Notes under the pieces: model-generated | The model's input: only the letters and a program-made list of their open reading frames with translations | What the model was told of the DNA's origin: nothing | The model's database searches: none | In this document: piece after piece, positions 9,515 to 17,955 of the stretch | Layout of the letters: every line of letters starts with the position of its first letter | Position numbering within the stretch: the first letter of the stretch is position 1 | Source of the DNA: Rickettsiella endosymbiont of Miltochrista miniata | Lineage (GTDB): Bacteria > Pseudomonadota > Gammaproteobacteria > Diplorickettsiales > Diplorickettsiaceae | Assembly: GCF_964031245.1 (NCBI RefSeq) | Contig: NZ_OZ035017.1 | Span: forward strand, 1,023,402-1,087,401 | Reading direction: 5' to 3' | Length of the DNA: 64,000 nt | Translations under genes and position numbers: made by a program

Positions 9515-10642
9515 ATGTCAACAATTAATGCTTCTATTACGCTTTCAACCCAGCAAGAAAATCAAATTGATTGTTTCGGTTCCTGGACCTTAAATGGCAT
9601 TCGTAAAAAAAATTTAGATAGGGCTTTTAAAAAGCTGGACCGCAGCACAACATCGCCGATTATTTTAAATGCGGAAGCGATCACACGTATGGATAGTAGT
9701 GGTGCCTGGCAACTTTACCAATGGAAAAAACAACTTGCCCAAAAAAAAGACGTACAACTCATCGGTTTGAGCAAAAAACACCACGCACTGTTTACCATGA
9801 TAGAAAAAGCAGCGCATCAATTAAAACCTTTACCCCATCCCAAACGTTATACCGGTTTAGCTTTACTGGGTAAAAAAGTATTCGACCAGTGGCATGAACT
9901 CAAATCATTCTTGCGTTTTATTGGCAAAACCTTTATTACCGGGTGGCAAACGGTTATTCATCCCAATCAACTGCGTGGTCGTGCCATCCTAAGCATCATT
10001 GAAAATACCGGTTTAGATGCCCTAGGTATTATTGCCTTACTATCGTTTATGATAGGTATAGTCATAACCTATCAAATGGGTTTTCAATTAAGAAATTTTG
10101 GCGCAACACTGTTTATTATTGATTTATTGGGCTTAGTGATATTACGTGAGTTTGCTCCGTTGTTAACAGCGATTATGATAGCGGGCCGCAGTGGATCGGC
10201 TTTTACTGCACAACTAGGCATGATGAAGATCAAAGAAGAAATCGATGCATTAAACACCATGGGTGTTTTGCCGAGTCAATTATTAATTTTGCCGCGTATT
10301 TGGGGATTGTTAATTGCATTGCCGCTACTCACGGTTTGGGCAGATATTTTTGGCTTACTCGGTGGCATGGCCATGACCCATAATATGTTAAATATTAGTT
10401 ACACGGATTTCTTACAACGTTTTCCTAAAGTTGTTTCACCCTCATCACTCATCATCGGTGTCGCTAAAGCACCGGTATTCGCATTGATTATCGCCAACAC
10501 GGCGTGTTTTCAAGGTTTACGTGTCGGTGGTAGTGCCGATAGTGTCGGCAGACAAACCACGCGTAGTGTCGTACAAGGCATTTTTTTTATTATCGTCGCC
10601 GACGCATTGTTTTCGATTTTATTTAGCCAGTTAAATATCTAA
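9515..10642 (+). CDS. mlaE: MlaE-type lipid ABC transporter permease with N-terminal STAS domain
   Basis: Inner-membrane permease of a phospholipid transport (Mla/Mce) system that keeps outer-membrane lipid asymmetry or moves lipids between membranes. Residues ~1-105 form a STAS-like domain (ILNAEAITRMDSSGAWQLYQ, with the conserved D-S-S-G). Residues ~115-375 are the MlaE permease with about five membrane helices and the family segment LREFAPLLTAIMIAGRSGSAF. In E. coli the STAS protein MlaB is separate; here the two are fused. It is first in a four-gene same-strand operon with mlaF, mlaD and a lipoprotein. The ribosome site before ATG 9515 is weak. Confidence 0.9.
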   Translation: MSTINASITLSTQQENQIDCFGSWTLNGIRKKNLDRAFKKLDRSTTSPIILNAEAITRMDSSGAWQLYQWKKQLAQKKDVQLIGLSKKHHALFTMIEKAAHQLKPLPHPKRYTGLALLGKKVFDQWHELKSFLRFIGKTFITGWQTVIHPNQLRGRAILSIIENTGLDALGIIALLSFMIGIVITYQMGFQLRNFGATLFIIDLLGLVILREFAPLLTAIMIAGRSGSAFTAQLGMMKIKEEIDALNTMGVLPSQLLILPRIWGLLIALPLLTVWADIFGLLGGMAMTHNMLNISYTDFLQRFPKVVSPSSLIIGVAKAPVFALIIANTACFQGLRVGGSADSVGRQTTRSVVQGIFFIIVADALFSILFSQLNI

Positions 10643-10689
10643 TCGCCATAATTCACTGCTGTCATCAAATAAAGCGCTATACTGAGATT

Positions 10690-11478
10690 ATGCAAGCATC
10701 TGACCCAATTATAAAAGTCGAAAATGTTAAACTTACCCTCGCTGGCCAATCGATCCATCGCGGTATTAATTTACAAGTGCAACGTGGGGAAATTATTGGC
10801 ATAGTCGGAGGCAGTGGCTCAGGAAAATCCACCTTGCTGCGTGAAATTTTAGCTTTACTGACGCCCACTTCTGGTGATATTGAAATATTCGGTAAAAATT
10901 TAAGCAAGATTTCTTCAGCTGAGTTACTCAGATTACAGTGTCGCTGGGGCGTATTATTTCAACAGTCGGCACTCTTTACTTCGCTTAATGTGATTGAAAA
11001 TATTTCATTCCCGCTACAAGAACATACCCAATTGGACAAAACGACCATCCAAGAACTAGCTTTAATTAAATTATTGGCGGTAGGTTTACCGATGGACTCA
11101 GCCACAAAATATCCATCTGAACTCAGTGGTGGCATGCTTAAGCGCGCTGCGTTAGCGCGTGCTTTAGTCATGGATCCTGAATTACTGTTACTCGATGAAC
11201 CCACTGCAGGTCTCGACCCACAAGGCGCGGAAGAATTTGATGCATTAGTTTTAAATTTACGCAGTATTTTAGGATTAACCATCGTCATGGTCACACATGA
11301 TCTGGACACACTATGGCAAATTACCGATAAAGTTGCTTTTTTAAGTGCAGGACGCGTTTTAGAATTTGCACCTATGGCACAACTGACGCAATCCAAACAG
11401 GCGCCTATAGTGGCTTATTTTCAAGGGCCACGGGGGCGCATGACACAACATCTTTATGAGGGCAATCATGGAATCTAA
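10690..11478 (+). CDS. mlaF: MlaF-type lipid ABC transporter ATPase
   Basis: ATPase subunit that powers the MlaE permease. Walker A is GGSGSGKST, the signature is LSGGMLKRAALARAL, Walker B is LLLLDEPTAGLDP and the switch histidine is in VTHDL. 262 residues, typical for MlaF. Begins 47 bp after mlaE, and its 3' end overlaps the 5' end of mlaD, so translation of the two is probably coupled. Confidence 0.93.
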   Translation: MQASDPIIKVENVKLTLAGQSIHRGINLQVQRGEIIGIVGGSGSGKSTLLREILALLTPTSGDIEIFGKNLSKISSAELLRLQCRWGVLFQQSALFTSLNVIENISFPLQEHTQLDKTTIQELALIKLLAVGLPMDSATKYPSELSGGMLKRAALARALVMDPELLLLDEPTAGLDPQGAEEFDALVLNLRSILGLTIVMVTHDLDTLWQITDKVAFLSAGRVLEFAPMAQLTQSKQAPIVAYFQGPRGRMTQHLYEGNHGI

Positions 11479-12268
11479 AGTCAATTATACCTTAGTCGGT
11501 GCTTTTGTACTTATTTTAACCATCGCTCTCATTATTTTTATTACGTGGTTATCGGCTGGGTTATCCACTAAGCATTATAAAAATTTCCAGGTCATTATGC
11601 ATGAATCCGTGGCGGGCTTAGGTGTTAACTCTTCGGTTAAATATAATGGTGTTAATGTGGGTACCGTTAAGAAAATTTCTTTAAACGACCAGAATCCTGA
11701 ACAAGTACGCTTGTTGCTACAAATTGAAGAACATACACCGATTACCGAAGGCACGACAGCAACTTTAAATAGTCAAGGTTTAACCGGTATCACCTACTTG
11801 GCATTGCAAGGGAGTGATTCTAACTTAAATCCTATTCCACTCATTCCTGGTGAAAAATATCCTATTATTAAAAGCGCGCCTTCTTTGTTCTTACGTTTAG
11901 ATACAACATTACGTGACTTAAATAATAATATGAATCAGATTACACACGACATTAATGGTGTATTAGGTGGTGAAAATCCGATATTATTTAGCAAGATTTT
12001 AAATAATTTATCTATTACTAGTAATCATTTAGCCGCGCAAAGTAAACGTCTGGATGCTATTTTAATCAATACTGCCCGTTCAACACGCGCATTTCCGTCC
12101 TTAATGAATACCTTAACGCAACAAACGCTTCCTTCTACCAATCAAGTATTAACTAATTTAAGCATTATGACGGATAACTTACTTGAACTTTCTGACAATC
12201 TACGACAAAACCCCAGCATATTAATACGGGGACAAAAACCGCCACCTTTAGGACCTGGAGAGCAATAA
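11468..12268 (+). CDS. mlaD: MlaD-type MCE-domain lipid-binding protein
   Basis: Single N-terminal membrane anchor (residues ~6-28) followed by one MCE domain (SSVKYNGVNVGTVKKISL to QGLTGITYLALQG) that in the family forms a hexameric lipid channel in the periplasm. The C-terminal ~120 residues are polar and helical. At 266 residues it is longer than E. coli MlaD (183). Start chosen at ATG 11468 with GAGGG five bases upstream, inside the mlaF end; the ATG at 11456 lacks a ribosome site. Confidence 0.9.
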   Translation: MESKVNYTLVGAFVLILTIALIIFITWLSAGLSTKHYKNFQVIMHESVAGLGVNSSVKYNGVNVGTVKKISLNDQNPEQVRLLLQIEEHTPITEGTTATLNSQGLTGITYLALQGSDSNLNPIPLIPGEKYPIIKSAPSLFLRLDTTLRDLNNNMNQITHDINGVLGGENPILFSKILNNLSITSNHLAAQSKRLDAILINTARSTRAFPSLMNTLTQQTLPSTNQVLTNLSIMTDNLLELSDNLRQNPSILIRGQKPPPLGPGEQ

Positions 12269-12269
12269 C

Positions 12270-12914
12270 GTGCTTAACTTTCTACGTGGCATTGATTTCG
12301 GGAAAAATAATTTCCAAAGAGTGATCTGTTGTTTGCTGAGTTTCTTAGTGTTGTCGGCCTGCTCGATATTTGAACCTATTAAAACTCCACCGATGCATTA
12401 TTTTACGTTAGCCATGCCTGATCCCAATTGGGATTGCTGCGAACAACAAGGACGCACCACGATATTAGTCAACCAACCGCGTGCTAATGCGATTTATAAT
12501 AGTCAACGCATGATTTATATCCCAGCGTGTTATCAAATTCAATATTTTGCACAAAACCGCTGGGCTGATATGCCCACACAAATGTTACAATCTTTATTAA
12601 TCAACTCTTTACAACACACTGGTTATTTTCAAGCCATTATTAACACCCCTTCCACCACTTATTATGATTGGGTATTGAATACACAATTACTCAGCTTTCA
12701 ACAGGAGTTTATCACCGTTCCCAGTCGTTTCCGCATAGCCATACGTGCGCAACTCATCGACGCCCGATCCAGACATGTCATCGCCACACAGGATTTTGTC
12801 GTCGTACAAACCGCAGCGCACGATGATCCTTATGGTGGAGCACTGGCTGCCAACCTCGCTGCACAAAAAATACTCAATGAAATTAATTGTTTTTGCTTAA
12901 GAAATTTGAGCTAA
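12270..12914 (+). CDS. ABC-type transport auxiliary lipoprotein (PqiC/YmbA-like)
   Basis: 214 residues, starting at GTG 12270 one base after the mlaD stop, with GGAG upstream. An N-terminal hydrophobic stretch ends in a lipobox, LVLSAC, giving a lipidated Cys near residue 31. The body (MHYFTLAMPDP, IYIPACYQIQYFAQNRWAD, then MLQSLLINSLQHTGYF) fits the auxiliary lipoprotein family that accompanies MCE transporters at the outer membrane. No mlaC-like soluble carrier gene follows, so this lipoprotein may be the outer partner of the system. Ends before a family A repeat. Confidence 0.82.
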   Translation: MLNFLRGIDFGKNNFQRVICCLLSFLVLSACSIFEPIKTPPMHYFTLAMPDPNWDCCEQQGRTTILVNQPRANAIYNSQRMIYIPACYQIQYFAQNRWADMPTQMLQSLLINSLQHTGYFQAIINTPSTTYYDWVLNTQLLSFQQEFITVPSRFRIAIRAQLIDARSRHVIATQDFVVVQTAAHDDPYGGALAANLAAQKILNEINCFCLRNLS

Positions 12915-12928
12915 GATGGACTTTCGGA

Positions 12929-13042
12929 GTCATGGCGAGCGAATGTAATGAGCGTGGCCATCCAATTTACGGTATTTTCTGGATTGCCGCGCGCTACGCG
13001 CTCGCAATGACGAGCGTTGCTAAGCGCTCGCAATGATGAGTA
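12929..13042. repeat. Dispersed repeat family A, inverse orientation
   Basis: Starts GTCATGGCGAGCGAATGTAA, continues with GATTGCCGCGCGCTACGCGCTCGCAATGACGA (an internal hairpin) and a further GCTCGCAATGATGA. Lies 3' of the mla operon. Confidence 0.85.
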
Positions 13043-13048
13043 AATTTT

Positions 13049-13276
13049 TTAATTTTTCGCATCTTCACATACGAGCGGTATATTGCTCATCCCCTGCACA
13101 TTTAAGCTTTCAGGGAATAAAGTAATGACATTTAAGTAACGATCATTTTTTTGTATCATGTCCTCAACCCAAACATAAACTTTTTTGTCATTGCTGGTTT
13201 TTTTCAAACCATTCACTTTTTTTCGCAACGAATAATAACGATTTGTTTTCTTAATGGGTTTTCGTACCAGTAACAT
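13049..13276 (-). CDS. Small hypothetical protein
   Basis: 75 residues from ATG 13276 (AGGA lies 11 bases upstream; an in-frame TTG at 13294 is the alternative). Basic N-terminal half (KPIKKTNRYYSLRKKVNGLKK), then KVYVWVEDMIQKNDRYLNVI and an ending with SNIPLVCEDAKN. No signal peptide, no membrane segment, no family recognised. It could be a real small gene or the remnant of a larger one; a repeat abuts its 3' end. Confidence 0.4.
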   Translation of the reverse strand: MLLVRKPIKKTNRYYSLRKKVNGLKKTSNDKKVYVWVEDMIQKNDRYLNVITLFPESLNVQGMSNIPLVCEDAKN

Positions 13277-13486
13277 ACAGATGTTTATCCTCAATCAATG
13301 TTAAAATTAGCGCTATAATTTTTTATAGCAAAAAAATATTTGATGAGTATAAATAGATTTTATTAAGCCTATATTAAATAAAAATTAAATTGCATCATTT
13401 AATATTAATTTTATATTAACTAAGCATATAAAAAACTTCTAAAAAATAAATATAATTTGCTATACTCGCAAAGAAAAAACTTAAAA

Positions 13487-14692
13487 ATGGAATATTTAAA
13501 AAATAAAAGCGTAATGATCCAATTTTTTCCCCTACTATTAGTTTGTTACGAAATAATTAATTATTTAGCCAACGATATGTATTTGCCGGCTTTGCCGAGT
13601 ATGATTCACGATCTCGGGATCACTACCAGCTTAGCGCAACAAACCGTAACCGCTTGGTTTTTCGGTGCGAGCTCGTTACATTTATTATTAGGTCCGGTCT
13701 CGGATCGATTTGGCAGAAGGCCGGTACTACTGATAGGTGGGGTATTGTTTACTACCGCCACTTGGATTTGCGCTTTTACAGCGAGTATTAACGTTTTACT
13801 GATCGCGCGATTTATTCAAGGCGCTGTGGTATCGACTTTAAGCACCGCCGGCTATGCCAGCATTCATGAAACCTATAATCGTAAACAAGCCATCCAAATT
13901 TTAGCGCTGATGGGCAGTGTCGTGATGTTAGCGCCTGCCTTTGGCCCTTTAATAGGTGGAATTTTTTTACAATGGCTGAACTGGCGGGGAATATTTGTTT
14001 TTTTAGCGCTGAGTGCCAGCATCATTTGGCTAGGCTTATATTTGGTCATGACAGAAACTCATTCCAGCACGCAAAGATACATGTTCCGATGGTCACAGGT
14101 GCTAATCAATTATCACCAAATACTGATAAACAAAGCGTTCATGCTTAATCTATTTATTATTAGTTTTAATGTCTTAGCCAAAGTTGCCTGGATCGTGGGC
14201 GGGCCGTTTCTAATCATTAGTCAATTTAAATTGAATACTTTATATTTTGGCCTGATCCAGATCTTAGTATTTGGCAGTCAGATTCTCGGCGCACAAATAG
14301 TCAAACGTGTTATCCATCGCGTGGAAGTCAATCGTTTAATTAATCAAGGCTTAAGCATTTCCTTATTCGCCAGTTTATTAGCAATTTGTTTGAGTTTTAT
14401 TTTTCCCAACCAACTTATAGGGTTGGTCATTTGCTTAATGATTTTCTGTTTTGGTACCGCACTTTCCGGCCCATTACAACGACTCTGTATCGAAGCGAGC
14501 CCTGAGCAACCCATGGGTGCGCGCATGGCCGTGTATGCAACTTCGATTAGTTTATTTTGCAGCTTAGCCAGTTTTTTATTTAGTTTTACCTACACCGGTA
14601 GCTTACTCTGGTTTGCTAGCTTACTGTTTATACTCGCTAGTCTCGCCAGTCTCGTACGCTGGTTGAGCTTAAAATATTTTTTTAGCGTTTAA
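13487..14692 (+). CDS. MFS exporter, Bcr/CflA-like
   Basis: Inner-membrane proton-driven drug or metabolite exporter of the major facilitator superfamily. About 401 residues with 12 predicted membrane helices. YLPALPSM in helix 1, the motif-A loop GPVSDRFGRRPVLLIGG and motif C (LAPAFGPLIGG) fit the Bcr/CflA subfamily. Start taken as ATG 13487; an in-frame TTG at 13457 overlaps a TATACT promoter-like hexamer (13461-13466) and is less likely. Stands alone; the preceding ~200 bp are very AT-rich. Substrate cannot be told from sequence. Confidence 0.85.
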   Translation: MEYLKNKSVMIQFFPLLLVCYEIINYLANDMYLPALPSMIHDLGITTSLAQQTVTAWFFGASSLHLLLGPVSDRFGRRPVLLIGGVLFTTATWICAFTASINVLLIARFIQGAVVSTLSTAGYASIHETYNRKQAIQILALMGSVVMLAPAFGPLIGGIFLQWLNWRGIFVFLALSASIIWLGLYLVMTETHSSTQRYMFRWSQVLINYHQILINKAFMLNLFIISFNVLAKVAWIVGGPFLIISQFKLNTLYFGLIQILVFGSQILGAQIVKRVIHRVEVNRLINQGLSISLFASLLAICLSFIFPNQLIGLVICLMIFCFGTALSGPLQRLCIEASPEQPMGARMAVYATSISLFCSLASFLFSFTYTGSLLWFASLLFILASLASLVRWLSLKYFFSV

Positions 14693-14721
14693 TAGTTTTT
14701 TAAGCTTGATGATATAGAATT

Positions 14722-14740
14722 AAAAATGATAATTATTTAT
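14722..14740 (+). promoter_or_regulatory. Fur-box-like site
   Basis: AAAAATGATAATTATTTAT matches 13 of 19 positions of the classic Fur consensus GATAATGATAATCATTATC, including all of ATGATAAT. It lies 47 bp before the ATG at 14787. The surroundings are AT-rich, so a chance match is quite possible. Confidence 0.3.
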
Positions 14741-14786
14741 CATAACCTAATTTCTATAAATATCTAAATAATAAAACGAGGTGAGC

Positions 14787-15563
14787 ATGCCAGTTTCTCT
14801 ATTTAACCGTGATGAAAACACCATAGATACACGTTTACTTTGTCCGGAAAGTCGTGAATATTTAACAGATTTAAATGGTTTTTCACTACCTGATAATCTA
14901 GATTTGGAAGACCTTTGTTTTCAAATCAATGAAAATGGCAACGAAGAACCTTATCAGGATAAACCACAAAGAAAGAGGCAAATTCTAGACAATTTACTTA
15001 TGTTCGAGAATAATCATAAGGACAGCTGTGAATCGCTTCATCAACAAGCTCAAAGCAAAGCAAAGAAACTGCGTCTCTGGACTATCGGTGTGACCTTACT
15101 CACTATAGTGTTACTTGCCGTTGCAACTGCATCAATCCTATTTGTTCCAGCTGTGGCTGCGTTTACCCTACCATTATTTGCTGTTATATCTACTGCTATT
15201 GGAAGCTGGTCGCCTTTATTATTGCTTACATCACTGTTACCAAGCTTAGCTGTACTCATACCTAGCTTAATATCAGCAAAAGCAGAACATAAAAGCCAAA
15301 TAAAACTTGATGCAAGCGGAAACGTATCTCAGGAAATAAAAAATATCAAGGCTGATATCGAAGTTAAAGCAGCAATTGCTGAGTTTTCAATTTCCTCATC
15401 CCAGATAAAAACTCTTGAAAGAAGTTCATCCGAGACAATATCTGAAAAAAGAAACCTCGGTCAAGGATCTGGCTCTAGCTTTTTTAGATCATTACCCTCA
15501 GTAAGATCTAGTGATCAAGCCATTGAATGTGATCTTATTAATTTACACTCCGCTTCTCTTTGA
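14787..15563 (+). CDS. Hypothetical membrane protein, paralogue of the gene at 15810
   Basis: 258 residues from ATG 14787 (GAGGTGA just upstream; the in-frame GTG at 14781 is part of that site). Acidic N-terminal ~95 residues with an LCPESREYLTDL motif at residue 18, then a hydrophobic block (~98-165) that could make two or three membrane helices, then a polar Ser-rich tail. The next gene, 15810-16637, has the same plan, a matching LCPDNKKYLSRL motif, the same MP start and a near-identical ACGAGGT leader, so they are probably old duplicates. No known domain. Candidate Dot/Icm effector by architecture only. Confidence 0.72.
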   Translation: MPVSLFNRDENTIDTRLLCPESREYLTDLNGFSLPDNLDLEDLCFQINENGNEEPYQDKPQRKRQILDNLLMFENNHKDSCESLHQQAQSKAKKLRLWTIGVTLLTIVLLAVATASILFVPAVAAFTLPLFAVISTAIGSWSPLLLLTSLLPSLAVLIPSLISAKAEHKSQIKLDASGNVSQEIKNIKADIEVKAAIAEFSISSSQIKTLERSSSETISEKRNLGQGSGSSFFRSLPSVRSSDQAIECDLINLHSASL

Positions 15564-15611
15564 TCTACACCCCGTTGAGGCTGAAGTGCTGTTAGCATTT
15601 CAGCTTTGTCC

Positions 15612-15740
15612 TGCGAGCGCGTAAAATATTCATCGTCATTGCGAGCACTGAAGAATATTGATCGTCATTGCGAGCGCGAAGCGCGCGGCAATCCATGGAT
15701 GGCCACGGCCTCACTCGCGTTTCGGCCTCGCCATGACGAA
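15612..15740. repeat. Dispersed repeat family A
   Basis: Units TGCGAGCGCGTAAAATATTC, CGTCATTGCGAGCACTGAAGA and CGTCATTGCGAGCGCGAAGC, then the GGCAATCCATGGATGGCCACGG core and GCCTCGCCATGACGA. Separates the two paralogous membrane-protein genes. Confidence 0.85.
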
Positions 15741-15809
15741 CTGAGCTAAGTTTACCTTAAGCTTAGGTCAGTACCATGGGATAAGCCCATAAGTTGAGAC
15801 GAGGTCATT

Positions 15810-16637
15810 ATGCCGATAGTTACTGAACTAGGAATAGTTACCGAAGAACTTTGCCCAGACAATAAAAAGTATTTAAGTCGTTTATTAGTTGGCAAGACGG
15901 GAATCGATTCTAGTTGCATTACTTGGGACCTGCTGCTAACTGAACAACTTACTTTGGATGCTTTTGTAGAAACAGGCACAGAAAATTTAGATCAACTCAT
16001 GGAATCAAGAGCTGAGTGGAATCGATTACTAAAGGAAAATCAATTAAAACTCGCTATCGAAAATAAATTAGCTGAAATCGAAACTCACTATCTTTCAGAA
16101 AGGCTAAAGCCTTATGATCCTGAAGTCAGGAAGCAACAAGAGGATTCACGCCACAAAAAACGCGCTTTAGTTTCTATCGCCATTATTATCGGTCTCGCTA
16201 TTGGCTTCCCTTTCGCTTTACCGCTATTAGCTGGAGCAGCTACTTTAGTTGGAGTAACAAGCCTAGCAATAGGAGCTACCTTATTATTCTGTTCTGTCAT
16301 CCCTGCTTTTGTCGGCGAAAGACTTATTGATCCAGAGTGGATTGCAGAATATTCTCATGAAAAAAACAAATGGCAGGAAAAAATCTTAGAAATAACGACT
16401 AAACCAGAAGCTATTATAGAAAAAGCGGAAGAACCTATCAGTAACAAACAAATATCTCATGTCAAGCAAAGACAACCATTAAGGGTTGAAGCGGCTACAC
16501 AAACAATACCCGATGATTATTATATCGATAACTCCATACGCTTTGGTTTTTTTAATACAGTAGAAAAATTAAAAGCCGAAAATATATTATATGATCATGA
16601 ACAAAGGACTTTTGTTCCTACATGTATAACCAGCTAG
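15810..16637 (+). CDS. Hypothetical membrane protein, paralogue of the gene at 14787
   Basis: 275 residues, GAGGT before ATG 15810. Polar N-terminal ~110 residues containing LCPDNKKYLSRL at residue 14 and a stretch likely to form a coiled coil (residues ~60-110). A Gly/Ala-rich hydrophobic block follows (~115-165), then a charged tail ending in VPTCITS. Same plan and leader as the gene upstream. No signal peptide and no recognised domain. Function unknown; effector-like architecture. Confidence 0.72.
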   Translation: MPIVTELGIVTEELCPDNKKYLSRLLVGKTGIDSSCITWDLLLTEQLTLDAFVETGTENLDQLMESRAEWNRLLKENQLKLAIENKLAEIETHYLSERLKPYDPEVRKQQEDSRHKKRALVSIAIIIGLAIGFPFALPLLAGAATLVGVTSLAIGATLLFCSVIPAFVGERLIDPEWIAEYSHEKNKWQEKILEITTKPEAIIEKAEEPISNKQISHVKQRQPLRVEAATQTIPDDYYIDNSIRFGFFNTVEKLKAENILYDHEQRTFVPTCITS

Positions 16638-16660
16638 CCGGCACAGTCAAAAATAAAAGT

Positions 16661-16730
16661 AGCTCGTCAGTGAGGCCGTGGCAATCCATGGATTGCCACG
16701 CACCTTCGGTGCTCGCAATGACGATGAATA
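16661..16730. repeat. Dispersed repeat family A, inverse orientation
   Basis: TCGTCAGTGAGGCCGTGG then GCAATCCATGGATTGCC (self-complementary) and ACCTTCGGTGCTCGCAATGACGA. Lies between convergent genes, where its hairpins could also act as a bidirectional transcript end. Confidence 0.8.
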
Positions 16731-16737
16731 CTTTTTA

Positions 16738-17949
16738 CTATAGATCTTTTTGATTCAGTTTGGCAGCGTTGCTTAAAGCAACGCTCGGCGTATGGATAAG
16801 TTTATTGGTTAAACGATAAGCTAATTGTTTGATAACCTCGTCTTGTTCATGGCCTTTTGCTAACAACGCTAAGGCTTTTTTAACTTCTGCATCACGGAAT
16901 TGTTCGGCCTGCTGACGATAAGAACAAATGATCGGTGCAGCGGCTGCAATTTTTAATTGTTGCAGATAATGTTGCACCTTTTCTTCTATCAGACTTTCTG
17001 CTTTCACAGCCGCCGCTTTTCGACCTTGTTGATTTTTCTGGATCAAGCTATGCAAATCATCCAGCGTATAAAGGTAAACATCTTCCAACTCATTTACACT
17101 GGATTCGATATCCCTAGGCATACCGAGATCGGCGATAAATAAAGGTCGACGTTTGCGTTCTTTTAAGGCTTGTTCCAACATCAGCTTTCTAATGAGTGGT
17201 ACATCACTACTCGTCGCGGCAATAATGATATCGGCCTTGGCTAAAAAATAAGGAATTGCATTTAAGCATATCGCCTGACCGCCGATAGTTTTGCCTAGTT
17301 TTTCGGCTGATTGCGGCGTACGATTGGCAATCCAGAAATGACGAACGCCTTGCGCAAACAAATGTTTAGCGACTAAAGCAACGGTCTCGCCCGCCCCCAC
17401 TAACAAAACCTGTGTATCGGCTAAACGAGCAAAGATCTGTTTGGCACAAGTCACCATGGCGAATGCTAGAGAGACAGGATGGGCGGTAATATCGGTGGCA
17501 CAACGTACTTGTTTGCTGACAGAAAACACATATTGAAATAAACGATTAAAATGCGCACCCACACTGCCTAAGGAATAGGCAAGAGAATAAGCCGATTTTA
17601 TCTGACCTAAGATTTGTGGTTCACCTAAAATTTTAGAGTCTAAACCGCTGGCTAAACGCATTAAATGACGTAAAGCCTGTTCTTGCTGATAGACATACCA
17701 ATGTGACTTGAGGCACTCTTGCGGAAGTTTTTTATGTCGATACAACCAGTTCATGGTAGTTTGCGCATCGCCATTGATACAATAAAACTCAGTACGATGA
17801 CACGTCGATAGAATCACCGCTTCTTCAGTTTGTGTGTCCTGCAACAGTTCGCGCAACGAACTTGCCAAATAATCTTTATTGAAACTAAGCTGCTCCCTGA
17901 TCGCGAGATCAGCTGTTTCATGATTAATTCCACAGGCAAGCAATTTCAT
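16738..17949 (-). CDS. hemA: Glutamyl-tRNA reductase
   Basis: First committed step of C5-pathway tetrapyrrole synthesis: NADPH reduction of Glu-tRNA to glutamate-1-semialdehyde. 403 residues. N-terminal GINHETADLAIREQLSF, the active-site cysteine in LSTCHRTEFY (most family members read TCNRTE, so the N-to-H change is notable), LGEPQILGQIKSAY, the NADPH loop VLLVGAGETVALVAKHL and the C-terminal dimerisation helices. Begins six bases after prmA, so it is last in an accB-accC-prmA-hemA run. Confidence 0.95.
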   Translation of the reverse strand: MKLLACGINHETADLAIREQLSFNKDYLASSLRELLQDTQTEEAVILSTCHRTEFYCINGDAQTTMNWLYRHKKLPQECLKSHWYVYQQEQALRHLMRLASGLDSKILGEPQILGQIKSAYSLAYSLGSVGAHFNRLFQYVFSVSKQVRCATDITAHPVSLAFAMVTCAKQIFARLADTQVLLVGAGETVALVAKHLFAQGVRHFWIANRTPQSAEKLGKTIGGQAICLNAIPYFLAKADIIIAATSSDVPLIRKLMLEQALKERKRRPLFIADLGMPRDIESSVNELEDVYLYTLDDLHSLIQKNQQGRKAAAVKAESLIEEKVQHYLQQLKIAAAAPIICSYRQQAEQFRDAEVKKALALLAKGHEQDEVIKQLAYRLTNKLIHTPSVALSNAAKLNQKDL

Positions 17950-17955
17950 AAAATT

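Noticed and set aside
9336..9593. 85-codon plus-strand frame before mlaE
   Set aside because: Its first half is family A repeat read through (RHCERGARGNPWMA) and its second half overlaps mlaE in another frame.
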